Shown here: positions 1 to 11,800 of the stretch, piece by piece | Layout of the letters: each line of letters starts with the position of its first letter | Numbering within the stretch: the stretch's first letter is position 1 | Assembly (NCBI GenBank): GCA_018806985.1 | Contig: JADANN010000407.1 | Location: 44,911-108,910, forward strand | Source of the DNA: Angiostrongylus vasorum | Lineage: Eukaryota; Nematoda; Chromadorea; Rhabditida; Metastrongylidae | DNA: 64,000 nucleotides | Reading direction: 5' to 3' | Position numbers and translations under genes: made by a program | Notes under the pieces: generated by a model | What the model was told of the DNA's origin: nothing | Seen by the model: the letters and a program-made list of their open reading frames with translations, nothing else | Database searches by the model: none

Positions 1-1611
1 CTTTCTTTCCCGCGATTTTTTCTTTTGTGAAACATATGACTGTTTTTTTATACGTCTTGTAGCCAATATATAGCTCTTTGTACGAAAACCATTTTAAGGA
101 CGAGATTGCTACCCAGGCCTTTGAGTCGTAATTCGCTATTAATTCAATCCTAATTGCTAAAATGAATGAGAGTTATCGCGTAAAATGTGCTGGTATAAAA
201 GAAAAAAGATTGGTGTGGGGACGTACCTATTGAAAAATACTTCCAGATGCTGACATCATCATTTTTTTATGATGGACTATTGCAACACATAGTGAACAAC
301 TCCATTCACACCACTCGTCAGAAAGAACATTAAGACAAGGCGTTTTCTATAATCTTGTCACATTGACAACCACTCGGGTCCTCTAGCCACCGAAAAATTA
401 TTGTTTGTTGTGTTTAAAAATTCCTAAAAGTTTATAAATGTTGAGAAATGGGCGTGGTTTGCGACAGAAGAAAGAAATCAGGTGTCGACGCGATAGTATT
501 GAGCAAAGTGATACCTGATTTGCCACGAACTTTTAGTGTTCAAAAAGTTCAAAAGTGCATAGATACGTTATAAATGTATTTATGAAGCAATACATTGCTG
601 CCGAAAAATCTACCACAACTAATCCAGCTGAAGTATAAGAGCGTTCTAAAGGAAATAAAATAGTATAGGAATAGAAAAACAAAATGAATGAAAAAGGGAC
701 ATTTTATTTCATCCCTTGATCTGCTACACAGCTAATAATAGGTTCAGCACTGAATAGTGATGGATTGTTAGACGCAAGATGAACAATGGTTACTGACTTA
801 CAAAATTTTATAAATAAGTATGAGGTGGGACATTGTTATTCAACTTTGAGTTTGGAGATAACTGATGGGTTTTGACCAGCTTCGTTCTTTAAACTTTTAC
901 CCGTCTGTTGTTCAATTTCCGGTACTGAATTTTGAAGTTGTTTTCAGATGACGGGCATTAAAAAAAGCATCTTTAAGATGCTTTTCGTTATCTCAACATC
1001 TAACTGACCATGAATAAAGCTCTCGGACAATTTGCATGGCACATTTTTTGCTTTACTGTGAGGTTGGAGCAAAAACTTCTTCGCCCCATGATGGTTAAGG
1101 ATTTTTGAAGGTTTTATCCGCATGTATTTGAAATTCGCTCTAAGCTTCATTTTTGGAATGATTCTGAAAGTTTCATCCGCATCTATCTGAGTTTTTGCCT
1201 AAGGTTCATTGTTGAACTCTTATTGCTTCAAGAACGTTTGAATTAACAGCTATATTGGGAATGCTTCTACTCCTTGTCACTAATTCCTATTTAATGCTTC
1301 AACTTTAGCTTTGTTACGGAGTCTATGTTAAAGTTCTGCAAACTGCGTGTGACTTTACGCAAGGATACCTTATAAGTGGGTTCAGTTGATGAGAAATTTG
1401 ATGCCAATTCTAATAGCGAGCCCGGCATGGCAGAAAGAGTCAAGCCTTCTAACACGACAAGTCTTGAATCCTGGCACATTACTTTCTCTGTTGTGACTCG
1501 TTTGATCATCGTTAGCGGTGTTTCTACACCTTCCTGAAGCCGAGCTGTGCAGTTTACCTAAAAGGGCCTCAATTCTTCGCTGTAAAGTTAATGTAGTGTT
1601 AGCCTTAATAA
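1..1611. other. unassigned AT-rich sequence
   Basis: No gene was recognised. An imperfect ~55-bp tandem pair (1105-1156 and 1165-1216, sharing TTATCCGCAT / TTCATCCGCAT cores) is the only structure seen. Confidence 0.5.
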
Positions 1612-1895
1612 AGATAAAAGGATAAAGCTCTCGGCGTTGATCAATCCCTGAGGGATGTGCCATGCATTCGACTTCATTTAGCATCGTCTGGACGTGAGTG
1701 GATGCATATGTGACTTTTACAATGACTCGCGGTGGCCAGCCGATGCATCGAGCCAGTGCTGCTATCTTCCTAGGCAACTTTGGTGCCAATTTCCCGACCC
1801 CGGAAGCATGGAAGGCTTGGTGAGTCATGGGCGCGGGGATCGATTCCATATGTGTGTTGCAGGGTGCCTCCGACTACTGCGCCACACGCACCCCT
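1612..1895 (-). repeat. S1 SINE (tRNA-derived), minus
   Basis: Read on the minus strand it starts with a tRNA-like head (GCGCAGTAGTCGG A-box-like, AATCGATCC B-box-like), then the shared body (ACCAAGCCTTCCATGC, CGATGCATCG, AGTCATTGTAAAAGTC), and ends in GAGAGCTTTATCCTTTTATC. Near full length, about 285 bp. Confidence 0.75.
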
Positions 1896-3194
1896 AATTA
1901 ATACAGTTGCATATGAACATGGACCCACCCACTATACTCTTGCAAAGGCGGTTCTCCAAGTACCGAGCATAATGTTTTTCATTCGTCACGCACTTCTTCA
2001 ACTAAGCGAACATCGTGTCTTGACGTAATGGAAACGAAATAATAATTACTGAATAACTCACTGTACTGCATTTATAATTAACACATTCAGTTTGACTTCG
2101 TTGTGATCAGCATGGAGATGGCGTTTGTAATAGGCTACTTTACACTTTACTTACGCTCCTGCAGTACAAATGTGTAGATTCTCATCTTCCAATAAGCGTT
2201 ATTATTACTTAAATGGCATTATTCTTGCATGTCGTCATGGAAACCCGTGTGGCACACACAAGTGGAAATTGTGATCTTTTCTTGGTTCTTACGTTAACCA
2301 CGTGCAGAATCCTTGGTGCTGTGGCTAATGCGCTTGCGATGGAGCGGATTCTTTCTGCTACCATGCAGTTTTTGTCATTCATTTTTGGTATCCACTTTGA
2401 AAAGATGGGAAATGAATAAACGGGATAAGAACACCATGAGCAGTCTCTGGTACTTGTTGAAGAGGGATCTTTGGAGTAACGCATTTAAGGGAATTCAAAG
2501 AGGAACACGGCCCCGTCAACGCTGAAACTTTCTTGAATCAGTCAACGTTCAGTATGATGATAAGCTGTGAGGCAGACATTGGCATCATATTTGCTACCAA
2601 CTGACTGTGAATTTTTAAAGCAGATGTGAATAGAAATTACAACTGGGTACTACTCCTGTACAGCACGGGTCTAATAACGGTGAATATTCCACGTAACAAA
2701 ACATTATTCGTTCGTTATGTCTCTTTTAATCAAAATTATAGCCGTGTTTCATCCCACTAAAGCGCTCTTCATCCTCTCGTTGTTCAGCTTTCAACGACTT
2801 CCTAAGTGTTACAAGAATTTGGTGTGACATCTCGACCTTTGAAATGAAAGCTGTAAATTGAACAACTTCATGTTAATAACCGATAGTTGGATTCTTGAAG
2901 AGCGCCAGATATACACAGGAATATATATTTACAGTGAACAGTTACTTTTGATTTTACGTGATTTTATTGCTTAACTAAAGAAGTAAGAATTTAACATGGA
3001 TGTTAGATAGCTAGATATTTTAGGTGTCATGGATATTAAACTAGGTGAGAATCTTCATGCAATAATTAGTTATTGACTTTCCTCATCCACTTAGTAGTTC
3101 ACTACCTCATAGGATGTCAACGGGTTCCGAACTTTGGACTTGTAAACGACTCATCACGCCTCTTGGTCATTCCAATTGCGAACGAGTTCGGTAT
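1896..3194. other. unassigned intergenic sequence
   Basis: No gene, RNA or repeat was recognised. Short open frames near 2,209-2,525 show no family motif. Confidence 0.5.
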
Positions 3195-3420
3195 CTGATC
3201 TAAAGCTCAACAAACAGCCAACTTATGCCATAGCAGACTCTTGCAAGCTCGCTTCTTTGTTACCGCAGTTGACACGAAAATAGTAGTAGATAGAGTGGAG
3301 GTAAATGATTGACAATTCACCACTTTCTCTTTGTTGGTATATTGTGGAAGTCATGCTAAGTCCTAAACAAGAGGATCGCATACTGTCCGAGTTGGACGAT
3401 TTGCATGGAAAAATCAAAGT
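3195..3420 (+). repeat. dispersed repeat R5, copy 1
   Basis: CAACTTATGCCATAGCA and GCTCGCTTCTTT, then AGAGTGGAGGTAAATGATTG and GTCCGAGTTGGACGATTT, match 22,470-22,860 in order. No coding function was recognised. Confidence 0.5.
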
Positions 3421-3659
3421 GAGAATAGATCCTACAGAGACAACGTATTCAAAATATTGTTCACTTTTCTATAAAGAGTACAGATGATTTGAGGTTAATG
3501 CTTTCAAAAGGAGAGATAAAGCAATCCCGCTTATGTGTTTACATTGACCATGGGATTGTGGATTTTGAGGATCTCTCGAGCTTGGCAACTGCACAATGGT
3601 AGTGACAGCTTAGATGTCTAGAAAATATTCCTACTATTACATTACTACGTGACCCGACA

Positions 3660-3915
3660 TCACGTGTATCACACCGTGCGGATACCAGCACTTCTTGCAT
3701 TCGATATATTTCCTCGCATCCATCACCCACCAAAGTCTTTGGACTTTTTCCGGGGGATTTCAGGTGATATTTGAGGATTTGTGATTTGTCGTCCTCATCA
3801 CGAATGCTGATTCAGTCGATTCTCCTTGGTATTCCGGAAAGAGCCATCTGATGCCGTTTCCACGCAGATTAGTGTGAGTAAGCATCTCTCATACAAGTCT
3901 GCTATCACTTTCCCG
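3660..3915 (-). repeat. S3-type repeat, diverged
   Basis: It shares the order of segments (GTGCGGAT, CACTTCTTGCATTCG, TTTGAGGATTTG, TCCTTGGTATTCCGG) with the S3 copies at 4.5 and 50.5 kb, without a clear tRNA-like end. Confidence 0.45.
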
Positions 3916-4499
3916 ACCACGATCAATGGCTTGGTGGGTCTGAGGAGGGGTCAAACCATGGCCTGAATAGGTTGGGCCGAGCGTGTGTGACTGAGTGGGT
4001 TCACTATTACAGTGCTACTGACGACTCCCTTCATGTCTACAAATAGCAGGTAAAAAAATTTCATATTCTTCGTGTTCTTCAGGTAAGCAGAAGTCCTAGA
4101 GTATCTTAAATGGAAAACGGAAGCAAATGAAGAGTTCAATGATGCTCATTCGGCTAAGTTGGCAATTGACAGGACTGCAGGTGACGACGATGATACGGTT
4201 GATTACTGCGGTCCCTTTACTGGTATCCACTCTACGTCTTACTTACCATCTGTTCGCAGTTTCTACTGAACTAGAATGTTTCTCGCTTAAAAAACTGCAC
4301 AATAACAAATCGTTCATTTGCACATATGCGTGTGGGTTCAGTGTTTGCTTAGCGCAGAATTTCAACAGAGCATATGTTCGATTAACGAGCGGAAGAAAAC
4401 AGTGTAAAATCCGCAAGGTCTCAGTAAGAATTTGCCGTATTTCTACATTACCTCCTCCGTATCAATCTTCTTTTTTATCTTTCATTTCATATGACCTCT

Positions 4500-4858
4500 C
4501 TTTCACGTCTACTGTGCGGATCCGAGCACCTTTCACATTCGATTCGTTTCCTCTCATCTATTATCCATAAAGGTCTTCCAACTTCTACGTGTGGGTTTTG
4601 GCTAATGCTTGAGGATTTTCATTTCATCTTGAATGCCGTAGAATGCTGGTTGAGTCTATTCTCCCTGGAGTCCTGAGATAGCCGGGCTGGAGCGTTCCCG
4701 ATTGGATTGCAGGAAACGACTTTTTCCCAGACAAGTCCGGTACCAATTTCGCGACCCCAGGGGTACGACAGCCTTGGTTGGCCAGGAGCGGAATCGAACT
4801 AAAACCATGCTCGTGATGACCGACATCACTACCACTCTGCTATCATCCCCTCGCATTT
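4500..4858 (-). repeat. S3 SINE (tRNA-derived), minus
   Basis: The minus strand begins with GATAGCAGAGTGGTAGTGAT (A-box-like) and GTTCGATTCCGCTCC (B-box-like), followed by a non-tRNA body shared with 50,490-50,815. Confidence 0.65.
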
Positions 4859-5784
4859 TCCGTAGTGATCTTACCTAATGTAATGCTCTTCCTAAACTTA
4901 CTGTTCCAATTCCGTGTACTGCCTTTTATCATAGATTTGAACCAATCGTGCCTCTATTGACACGTTTGTTGACGAAGACCTCTCACAAAAACCTACCGCT
5001 ATTATCATGAGACTAGTCAGTACTAATATCAGCCCAGTCCCTGAGTGTTTTCGACCACTCAGGATTTCCGGACTGACGTTAAATGATAGCAACCTTCCGC
5101 AGCGCGTACCTGCATCACAGAATTGACGCAATGTATTGCGGCAAACAGTGCAACGTTAGCACCATGTTATACTTAACATTCTCCTCTTATCTCTCGGGGC
5201 TGATGGTTGTTTTTTTACTTAGGAAGATAGTAGTGCTAGTACTGCTCTCTCCAAAAGTGCTGTTACTTTGTTTTGTTGTTGGTTACGCCGCTGCGATATC
5301 ACTAAGGGCCTGTGAATGAGACCAATGCTTATTGATCGATTGAGAGTTAATTGGAGTTAGTTCACAAGTGACGTTAATATTAATTGTAACATATGTTATT
5401 GCTGGGGACGTACGTTCTCTCTTCCCATTTCAGTGCTGCATTTCCCTCCCACTCAACATTCCCTTCGATCGATACGCATAACATCGCCCTATTCCTTCCA
5501 TCCGCAGCTGTTCGATACCTTTTTGTACAGCAGAGTACTGCTACTTGATGTGCTTCCCTGTTTAGTTGGTCTTTTTCGTGATTCGATAGCACTCTACCAG
5601 TCCAGCATCACTCTGCTTAGCTTTTTTTCGTGCTTCTTAGAGGAGTCCAGTCGATGTAAAACGCTAGGGCTGCTCGAAACAGCTGATTCATGTCGCGGCT
5701 TGTGGAGTTCATTTCCTTCGATCTTCAGTTTTGTCGTGATGTACTCAGTTCATGTTTCTTGCGAGTCGATGTGTCCATCCTTTT

Positions 5785-5803
5785 CACTGTTTGCTGTTTG
5801 CAG
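5785..5803 (+). promoter_or_regulatory. possible trans-splice or 5'-UTR acceptor of the NCK gene
   Basis: A pyrimidine-rich tract ending in TTTGCAG (cut after 5803) lies 43 bases before the NCK start codon. Strongylid mRNAs commonly receive a spliced leader at such acceptors. The alternative TTCTTAG near 5640 is further away. The site is inferred from sequence only. Confidence 0.35.
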
Positions 5804-5846
5804 TCTTTCGACGACGTCCAGTCGGTCATCGAAGTGACGTGACGTC

Positions 5847-8800
5847 ATGTCCGACGATGTTTCATACGTCATTGTCAAGTATGACTATTTGGCTCAAGAA
5901 GACCAAGAACTGACGATTAAGAAGAACGAACGCCTTCGTCTGCTTGACGATAGCAAGAATTGGTGGAAGGTAAACGCTCTGTTCTACCTTAACTTTTTTC
6001 GTTTTGTTCTGCTTTATCTCTATCTCTCTTCATATTAGGTTATCAATGACGCGAACAATGTGGGATTTGTGCCGTCAAACTACGTTCGACGCGAATCTTT
6101 GGTCGATAAAGCAAAGGGTACAATCAAAGGTTTTACAAAAGGTCGTCCACGAGCTCCAGATTTTGATCCGGTAAGTTTTGGAGGTTTTCATTTCGTGCAT
6201 TATTGTTCAGCTACTATGTTTAACTGTTACTATCTGGATCTGGCATAGATTGCGGGTTATTGTGGCACTGAACAAACACGTGCTGAACGTTTGGTCGCGC
6301 CCCCGTATTGACTACAATAGCGCGGTGATAAAACGCACCGGCACAAACGCCTTCCGCTTCGATTTCCACATTTGAATTAGTTCCATGAAGCCTTCTCTTC
6401 AATCTTTAACTTTTCCCAGGCCTGCATTTAGCAGTTTTTTGTGCGTACTGGGTCACAGTAATGCCCAAAAAACACCGGTTATAGTTCATTGAGCAAGCTG
6501 AAGGTGTTAGGTCATACATGCGGCTAAAGCCCGCCCTCACGTACCTTTTGTGATCAGTGGTGTGAGATTCTCTAGCAGAGCTCCCTCCCTAGGATGGAGT
6601 GAGCTAACTGTGATAGAAGTCCGACCACAACCAAATTGCCACTTGTTGTGCAGAGATTGATTAATGAGTTACATTCTCAATATTTCTGAGGTCACCTTTG
6701 TCCAAGAAGTTTGTTCTAGACCCAATTTTAGTGCTGTCGCTTCAGCTGTATCTGGTCTTTTTTATTCCAACGCACTCGGTGCACTTTCGGCCTCATGTCA
6801 TATCGATCCTCGATTTCTAAGCATATTTAAGGTTGTAACCAATGTTTGGCATTTGGAACAAAGTCGAATTTAAGTGGATTTGTGACATCGATTTGCCTTC
6901 AAGATCACAGGATGTTAAGCAGACGTTTTCTATGACCGAGTTCCCTTTTTTCTTGTCCACTGGTTTCTAGAGAACTGGATTTTTTCGACATTATGACGAA
7001 TATAAGGGAGTCGTTAGATAATTTCGATGGACTTGAGAACGATTTTACAGCAGCTTATCATGTTTGCGATGCTCTTTTGATGAGTTCAGTCGATTCTTAT
7101 CATTCACACAAAGATTACTTGATTGTGGACGTTCTGCTTCCTCATATACTCGCCAGTTCACTTATTCAAATCTTCCGCTTTTATCGCCGTTAGTGGGCGT
7201 GTGTGGCGCAGTGGTCGGAGGCACCCTGCAACACAAACGTGGAATCGACCCGCGCCCATGACTCACCAAGCCTTCCATGCTTCCGGGCTAGGCAAAATGG
7301 TACCAGACTTGTCTCGAAAGATAGCATCACTGATCCGATACGTCGGTAGATCACTGCGAGTCATTGTAAAGGCCAGATGTGTATTCCGTCACCTCCAAAC
7401 GATGCTTAATGAAGTTGAAAATGCATGGCGCATTTCTCAGGGATTGATCAACGCCGAGAGCTTTATCCTTCTTTATTTTATCACCGTTAGAACTTTTCGC
7501 TTTTCCTTATCCTTATTTAACCTGGTTATTATCTATTCGAAAAGTCAATTGGTGGGAGATTCCCGGCTGTTTCTACATGCCACATGCTTTACTGCATTCG
7601 AAGGAACACCATTGTTCTTTTCCTTGGAATTTTTTTTCCTTCATGTTTTGTGCAGACCCCTACATAGGGATGGTCATTGTATTCCCTTAATTTTTAGAAT
7701 GCTATCTTTTTTTAACCATAAATGCTGAGATTCCTGCAGAAGTACGGACCGCTGGTGTCTGCGGTGGGGACCGAACGCACTATTACCCTTTTCGGAGGTT
7801 AACGCGTTCACCATCACCCTGTGCGGGTCCTTCGTTTCGCCTTCACCCATGTTACTGCTATCTTTTTTATTCTGTTGTATGATTGTTCGTCAGGAAACCA
7901 AATGGATCCAGTAAAACCTTCGTATATCGACTTTCTCCACTAGATTTTATCTGTTATTTGTTGGAGATTAACCATTTTGTTCATTTTAAGTGTTTTTCTT
8001 AAAAGTAAAGTCAGGTTTCCCTTTTTTCTCAGGAAAAGTCACCGCCCTCTACTACGTTGGTTGCGCACGATCCTTATTCTGGCTTTAATATTGGTAATAA
8101 TAATCAAGTGAAGAATGGTCAAGAGAGCGCACCAGACTCGCTTAAGGTACTTTTCTAGCAGTTGAGAGCTTTTTTTATATTTCTTGTTTAAAGCGATCTT
8201 CGAGTAAAAAGCAGATTTCTTGTTTTTTCCCTCAGAGTGGTGGCATGACGTCACGGGCGTTAGTGAAGTTTTCATATGATCCTCGACTTGAAGACGAACT
8301 AAAGTTAACTCGTGGTGATACAATAGCAGTGGTTGAGAAAAGCAGTGATGGGTGGTGGAAAGGAGAAGTAGGTTCTTATGCAGATCGTTTCCTCTTAACG
8401 TTAAATCGTCAGTTTTTACATGTGTTTTTATTACTTATTTCACGTTTTGACCTGTAGTCACGAAAATAGCTGCTTATCTTTTTTTGTTATTGATCCGAAG
8501 TGGTAACTAAGCACTTTAACTTTGAATTGTACAAGCGCTCTGAAATTTAGGCGCTTAGAGAAATTCGAAGATTCATCACAAGTAAACATGGTGAAGCGGA
8601 AATCTAGGTTTCATCTTTAGTTTTCTAAACATCCTTACTCCAAATGTGTTTTTAGTTGCATAGGGCACTGTGAAAAATATGTACACACTTAATACCACTA
8701 GGAAAAGTCTCTTCTATGATTTTAAACAGTTTAGTCAGTTATTGAAAAACTGCTTCTTGGCGTGATTTATTAAATAATATCTCGTAATTCCAGGTTATTG

Positions 8801-11800
8801 TTGGTTGTTGCCTTTGTTCTATTGCATTTGTCCTATTTATTATTTAGTTAATGTTAAGAGTAATGGGCGGTTAGGATGGTTTCCATCGAACTACGTGGAA
8901 GAGATTGTGGATCAACCTCATCCAAGCGGCAATGGAAATGACGCTTCGAATGGTTGTTCCACTGTTAGAAAGTCTCCCGTGGCCATTATTTCATCGCCTG
9001 CCCCGTTAGCTCAAGCAAAAACTATTTTAGAGTATGTTGTGGCTCTGTACTCTTTCGATGCTTCTACTCCAGAAGAACTGTCATTCAGGAAGGGTCCGTT
9101 ACATTCCTTTGTGTTGGTTTTTTGGAAACTTTGAAATTTCTCAAAATTGAGCTTCGACTTTGTTTACTTCGGCAGATTATTTTTCTATATTTACAGGAGA
9201 ACGTCTTGACATAATCGACCATCCCGCACACGACCCAGATTGGTGGTTAGCACGTAACTCGGTTGGTCAGCAGGGTCTTGTACCGAAAAACTACATTGAG
9301 GTGACTTTTCTTTATCTTGATTTATGGTAGTCACTTTAGTGCTTGGCCGATCTTGCTGATTTTAACGAGTTGTGTGGTTCCTAGAGCACTTTCATTTCTT
9401 CCTTGCACAACAGTAGCCCATAGTGGTAGTTTGCCTGCAAATGCAAATGCTTTACGTGAACCACAAATACCTCGGTCTATCGTAGAGGTTATCGTCCTAG
9501 ATGATGCTTTTGTCCTTTTGGAGTTCAATGTTCTTCTCGCCCGTCTTCCGTCACCTCTTTCAATTAATGACCTGGCCATGTATTTCGCTTTCGCACTCGA
9601 AATTTGGCTAGTCTTCGAAAATCTCTACTGCGCAGTGCGCTTGTGTTGTGTGTGCTAGCTATATTTCAGATGACATCGTTCAAGCGCTCTTTGATTGATC
9701 GGCGGAGTTTTCTACGTAGTTGAACTGTCAATAGCCGTCTTAGCTGCATAGTAGAGCGCTGGATAGTGTTAAAAAGGTGAGAATGGAGTTTGAGGTCCGC
9801 TATTTAATCGGCGGCTTCTTCGTAGGCTCCGAACGTTGTTCTGTTCCGCACGGTTCCTCTTCCATATCATTTCTAATGTTCACTGAACGACATGGGTACA
9901 TGTACTCTGCATTCTCTCAATGCATACGACCTTTTCCTCTTTTCTTCTCAATCAAGCGACTTCATTTCCCATTGCACTGCGTGCTCGCACTATTGGAGCT
10001 TTTTTTACGGGGATGGTGACGGATCAATAGAAAGGGTTTATTTTCACGATGCAGAGCTGCGATAGCAGTCAGGTAGAGTTCTTAGGTAGGGTAGGTTCTT
10101 TCCCTTGTTGATGTGGAAATTCGTCTCGGCACTTCCGAACGCTTCTTCGGAGTCAACACAGTTTGGAATAAAAGCTCCTTTTATTTCCTTCAAAATTCAA
10201 GAATCCCACTCTCATTTTATTGCGGTCCATACAGAAGATTTCCTTTCGACATTCCATTTGTCTTGCAGGTTTAGTTTCAAAATATCTTGCATTGAGTGGT
10301 GTTAGGATGCATGAGAAGATAGAGCACAATCAGCAAGCAAATCAGGAAGTACTTAAATAGATGCTTCGGTTACTTTTCTTCAGCAATCACAACTCATACA
10401 TATGGTCGAAGTATCCTACGAGATGCTTCTCATCCAACAGTAACTTTGGATTACTAATCAGATCCATATCGCTAGGGCGCTGGAGGCATAGCGGTTTGAG
10501 GTGCCATACAGTACTCACGTATTCTCTGGTTAGATCCCGCAACGAGCCAAGCTAGCCTCCCCTCGTTTCATTCGGATACGGCATATACCTGCAAGACTTT
10601 TTTTAAGGAAATCTCTGTCCAATCCACGGAGTCCGACAATTACCTTTGGTGTGTAAAAACGCAGGAATTTTTCTGGGTTCCAAGGTTTTGACTAGTATTT
10701 AACCACATTCATGAAGGAAATGAAATACTCAACACATAACCTTGAAGACTTTCTTGTATGATCGAAGCAAAATAGTGATCCAGATAAAAGAAATGCTTTG
10801 GACCAGTACAATAAAACCAAGAAAGGTGGCACAAAAAATGTCATGAATGAATGTAGTCTTGATCCTATGTTCGTTCATTAGGTCTAGTAGTGAAGCATTA
10901 TACTTGCTAAGTTCTTTATTACATTTCCTTAGAGTGGTTCTTTTTGAGCTTCTTCCACAGTTCTTTCTTTTTCTTTCGACGTAAATCCTAATGCAAAGAT
11001 TTGCGGTTGGCGTTTATTATCGATTATTGTTAGGTGTTGCGGTATAATCAAGCTGAACTTTTCTTCTTTTCTCGAGCAACCTAATGAAGGTGCCATCTTG
11101 AATTCCTTTTTAAGAAATTGCGACGACTTCGGCACGAGTTTTAATCCACTCGATAAGTGGCTTGTAGTCTTCGGACGAGTGTTCGTTGATCTGTCTTTCA
11201 TTACACGATATCTCTTACTTTTTGTGCAGTGCTAAGAATTGTTTTCTAGGTTACAGCTGAATTGAATCATCGCACAGACATGGCGGTGATCGGACACAGT
11301 GCGGAACGGTAGCACCTCGGAGGCATCGCCTTCTGTACATGATGACGTAGTCATTGTCGGCATCAGTTGTGCCGCCAGCTCACTTCTATGTTTAATGGCT
11401 TTTTGTTGTTCTGTAAAAAAGGAATTTTGGTAGAGAACATACACAGGACGTACCGAGGACAAGGGGTCCAGCAAGGCGGTCTTCACTTTTATTTAAATCT
11501 CCTATTCTAAACTTTGCCAATCTATATTCATTTTCGTTGGCCTATCTAATTTGACGCTCAAGTACCAGACAACGATTTTACAGAAGATTTTTCGTTACGG
11601 AGCCGCTTCTGATTTTAAAATACATCTAATTAGCTCGTGTAGTGTGTAGTGCAGTGGTCGGAAGCGCCTTGCAATACAAAAGGCATCGATCCCGATGCCC
11701 CCAAGCCCTCCATGCCTGCGGGGTCGGCAAATTGGTATCATGCTTGTCTGGGAAATAGCAGCTCTGGCCTAATATACTGCTCGATCGCAGCGAGTCCTTC

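Noticed and set aside
1382..1849. 155-codon minus ORF
   Set aside because: Most of it reads through an S1 SINE. Similar frames appear in other S1 copies (for example 7,123-7,728), so it is not a gene.
5433..5837. 134-codon ORF just before the NCK start
   Set aside because: Ser/Phe/Leu-rich frame without domain features, ending 10 bases before the NCK ATG. More likely promoter or 5' sequence.
6700..7100. Extra NCK exon between SH3-1 and the linker
   Set aside because: Exons 6039-6170 and 8033-8146 join in phase, and the open stretches between them show no SH3 or linker similarity.
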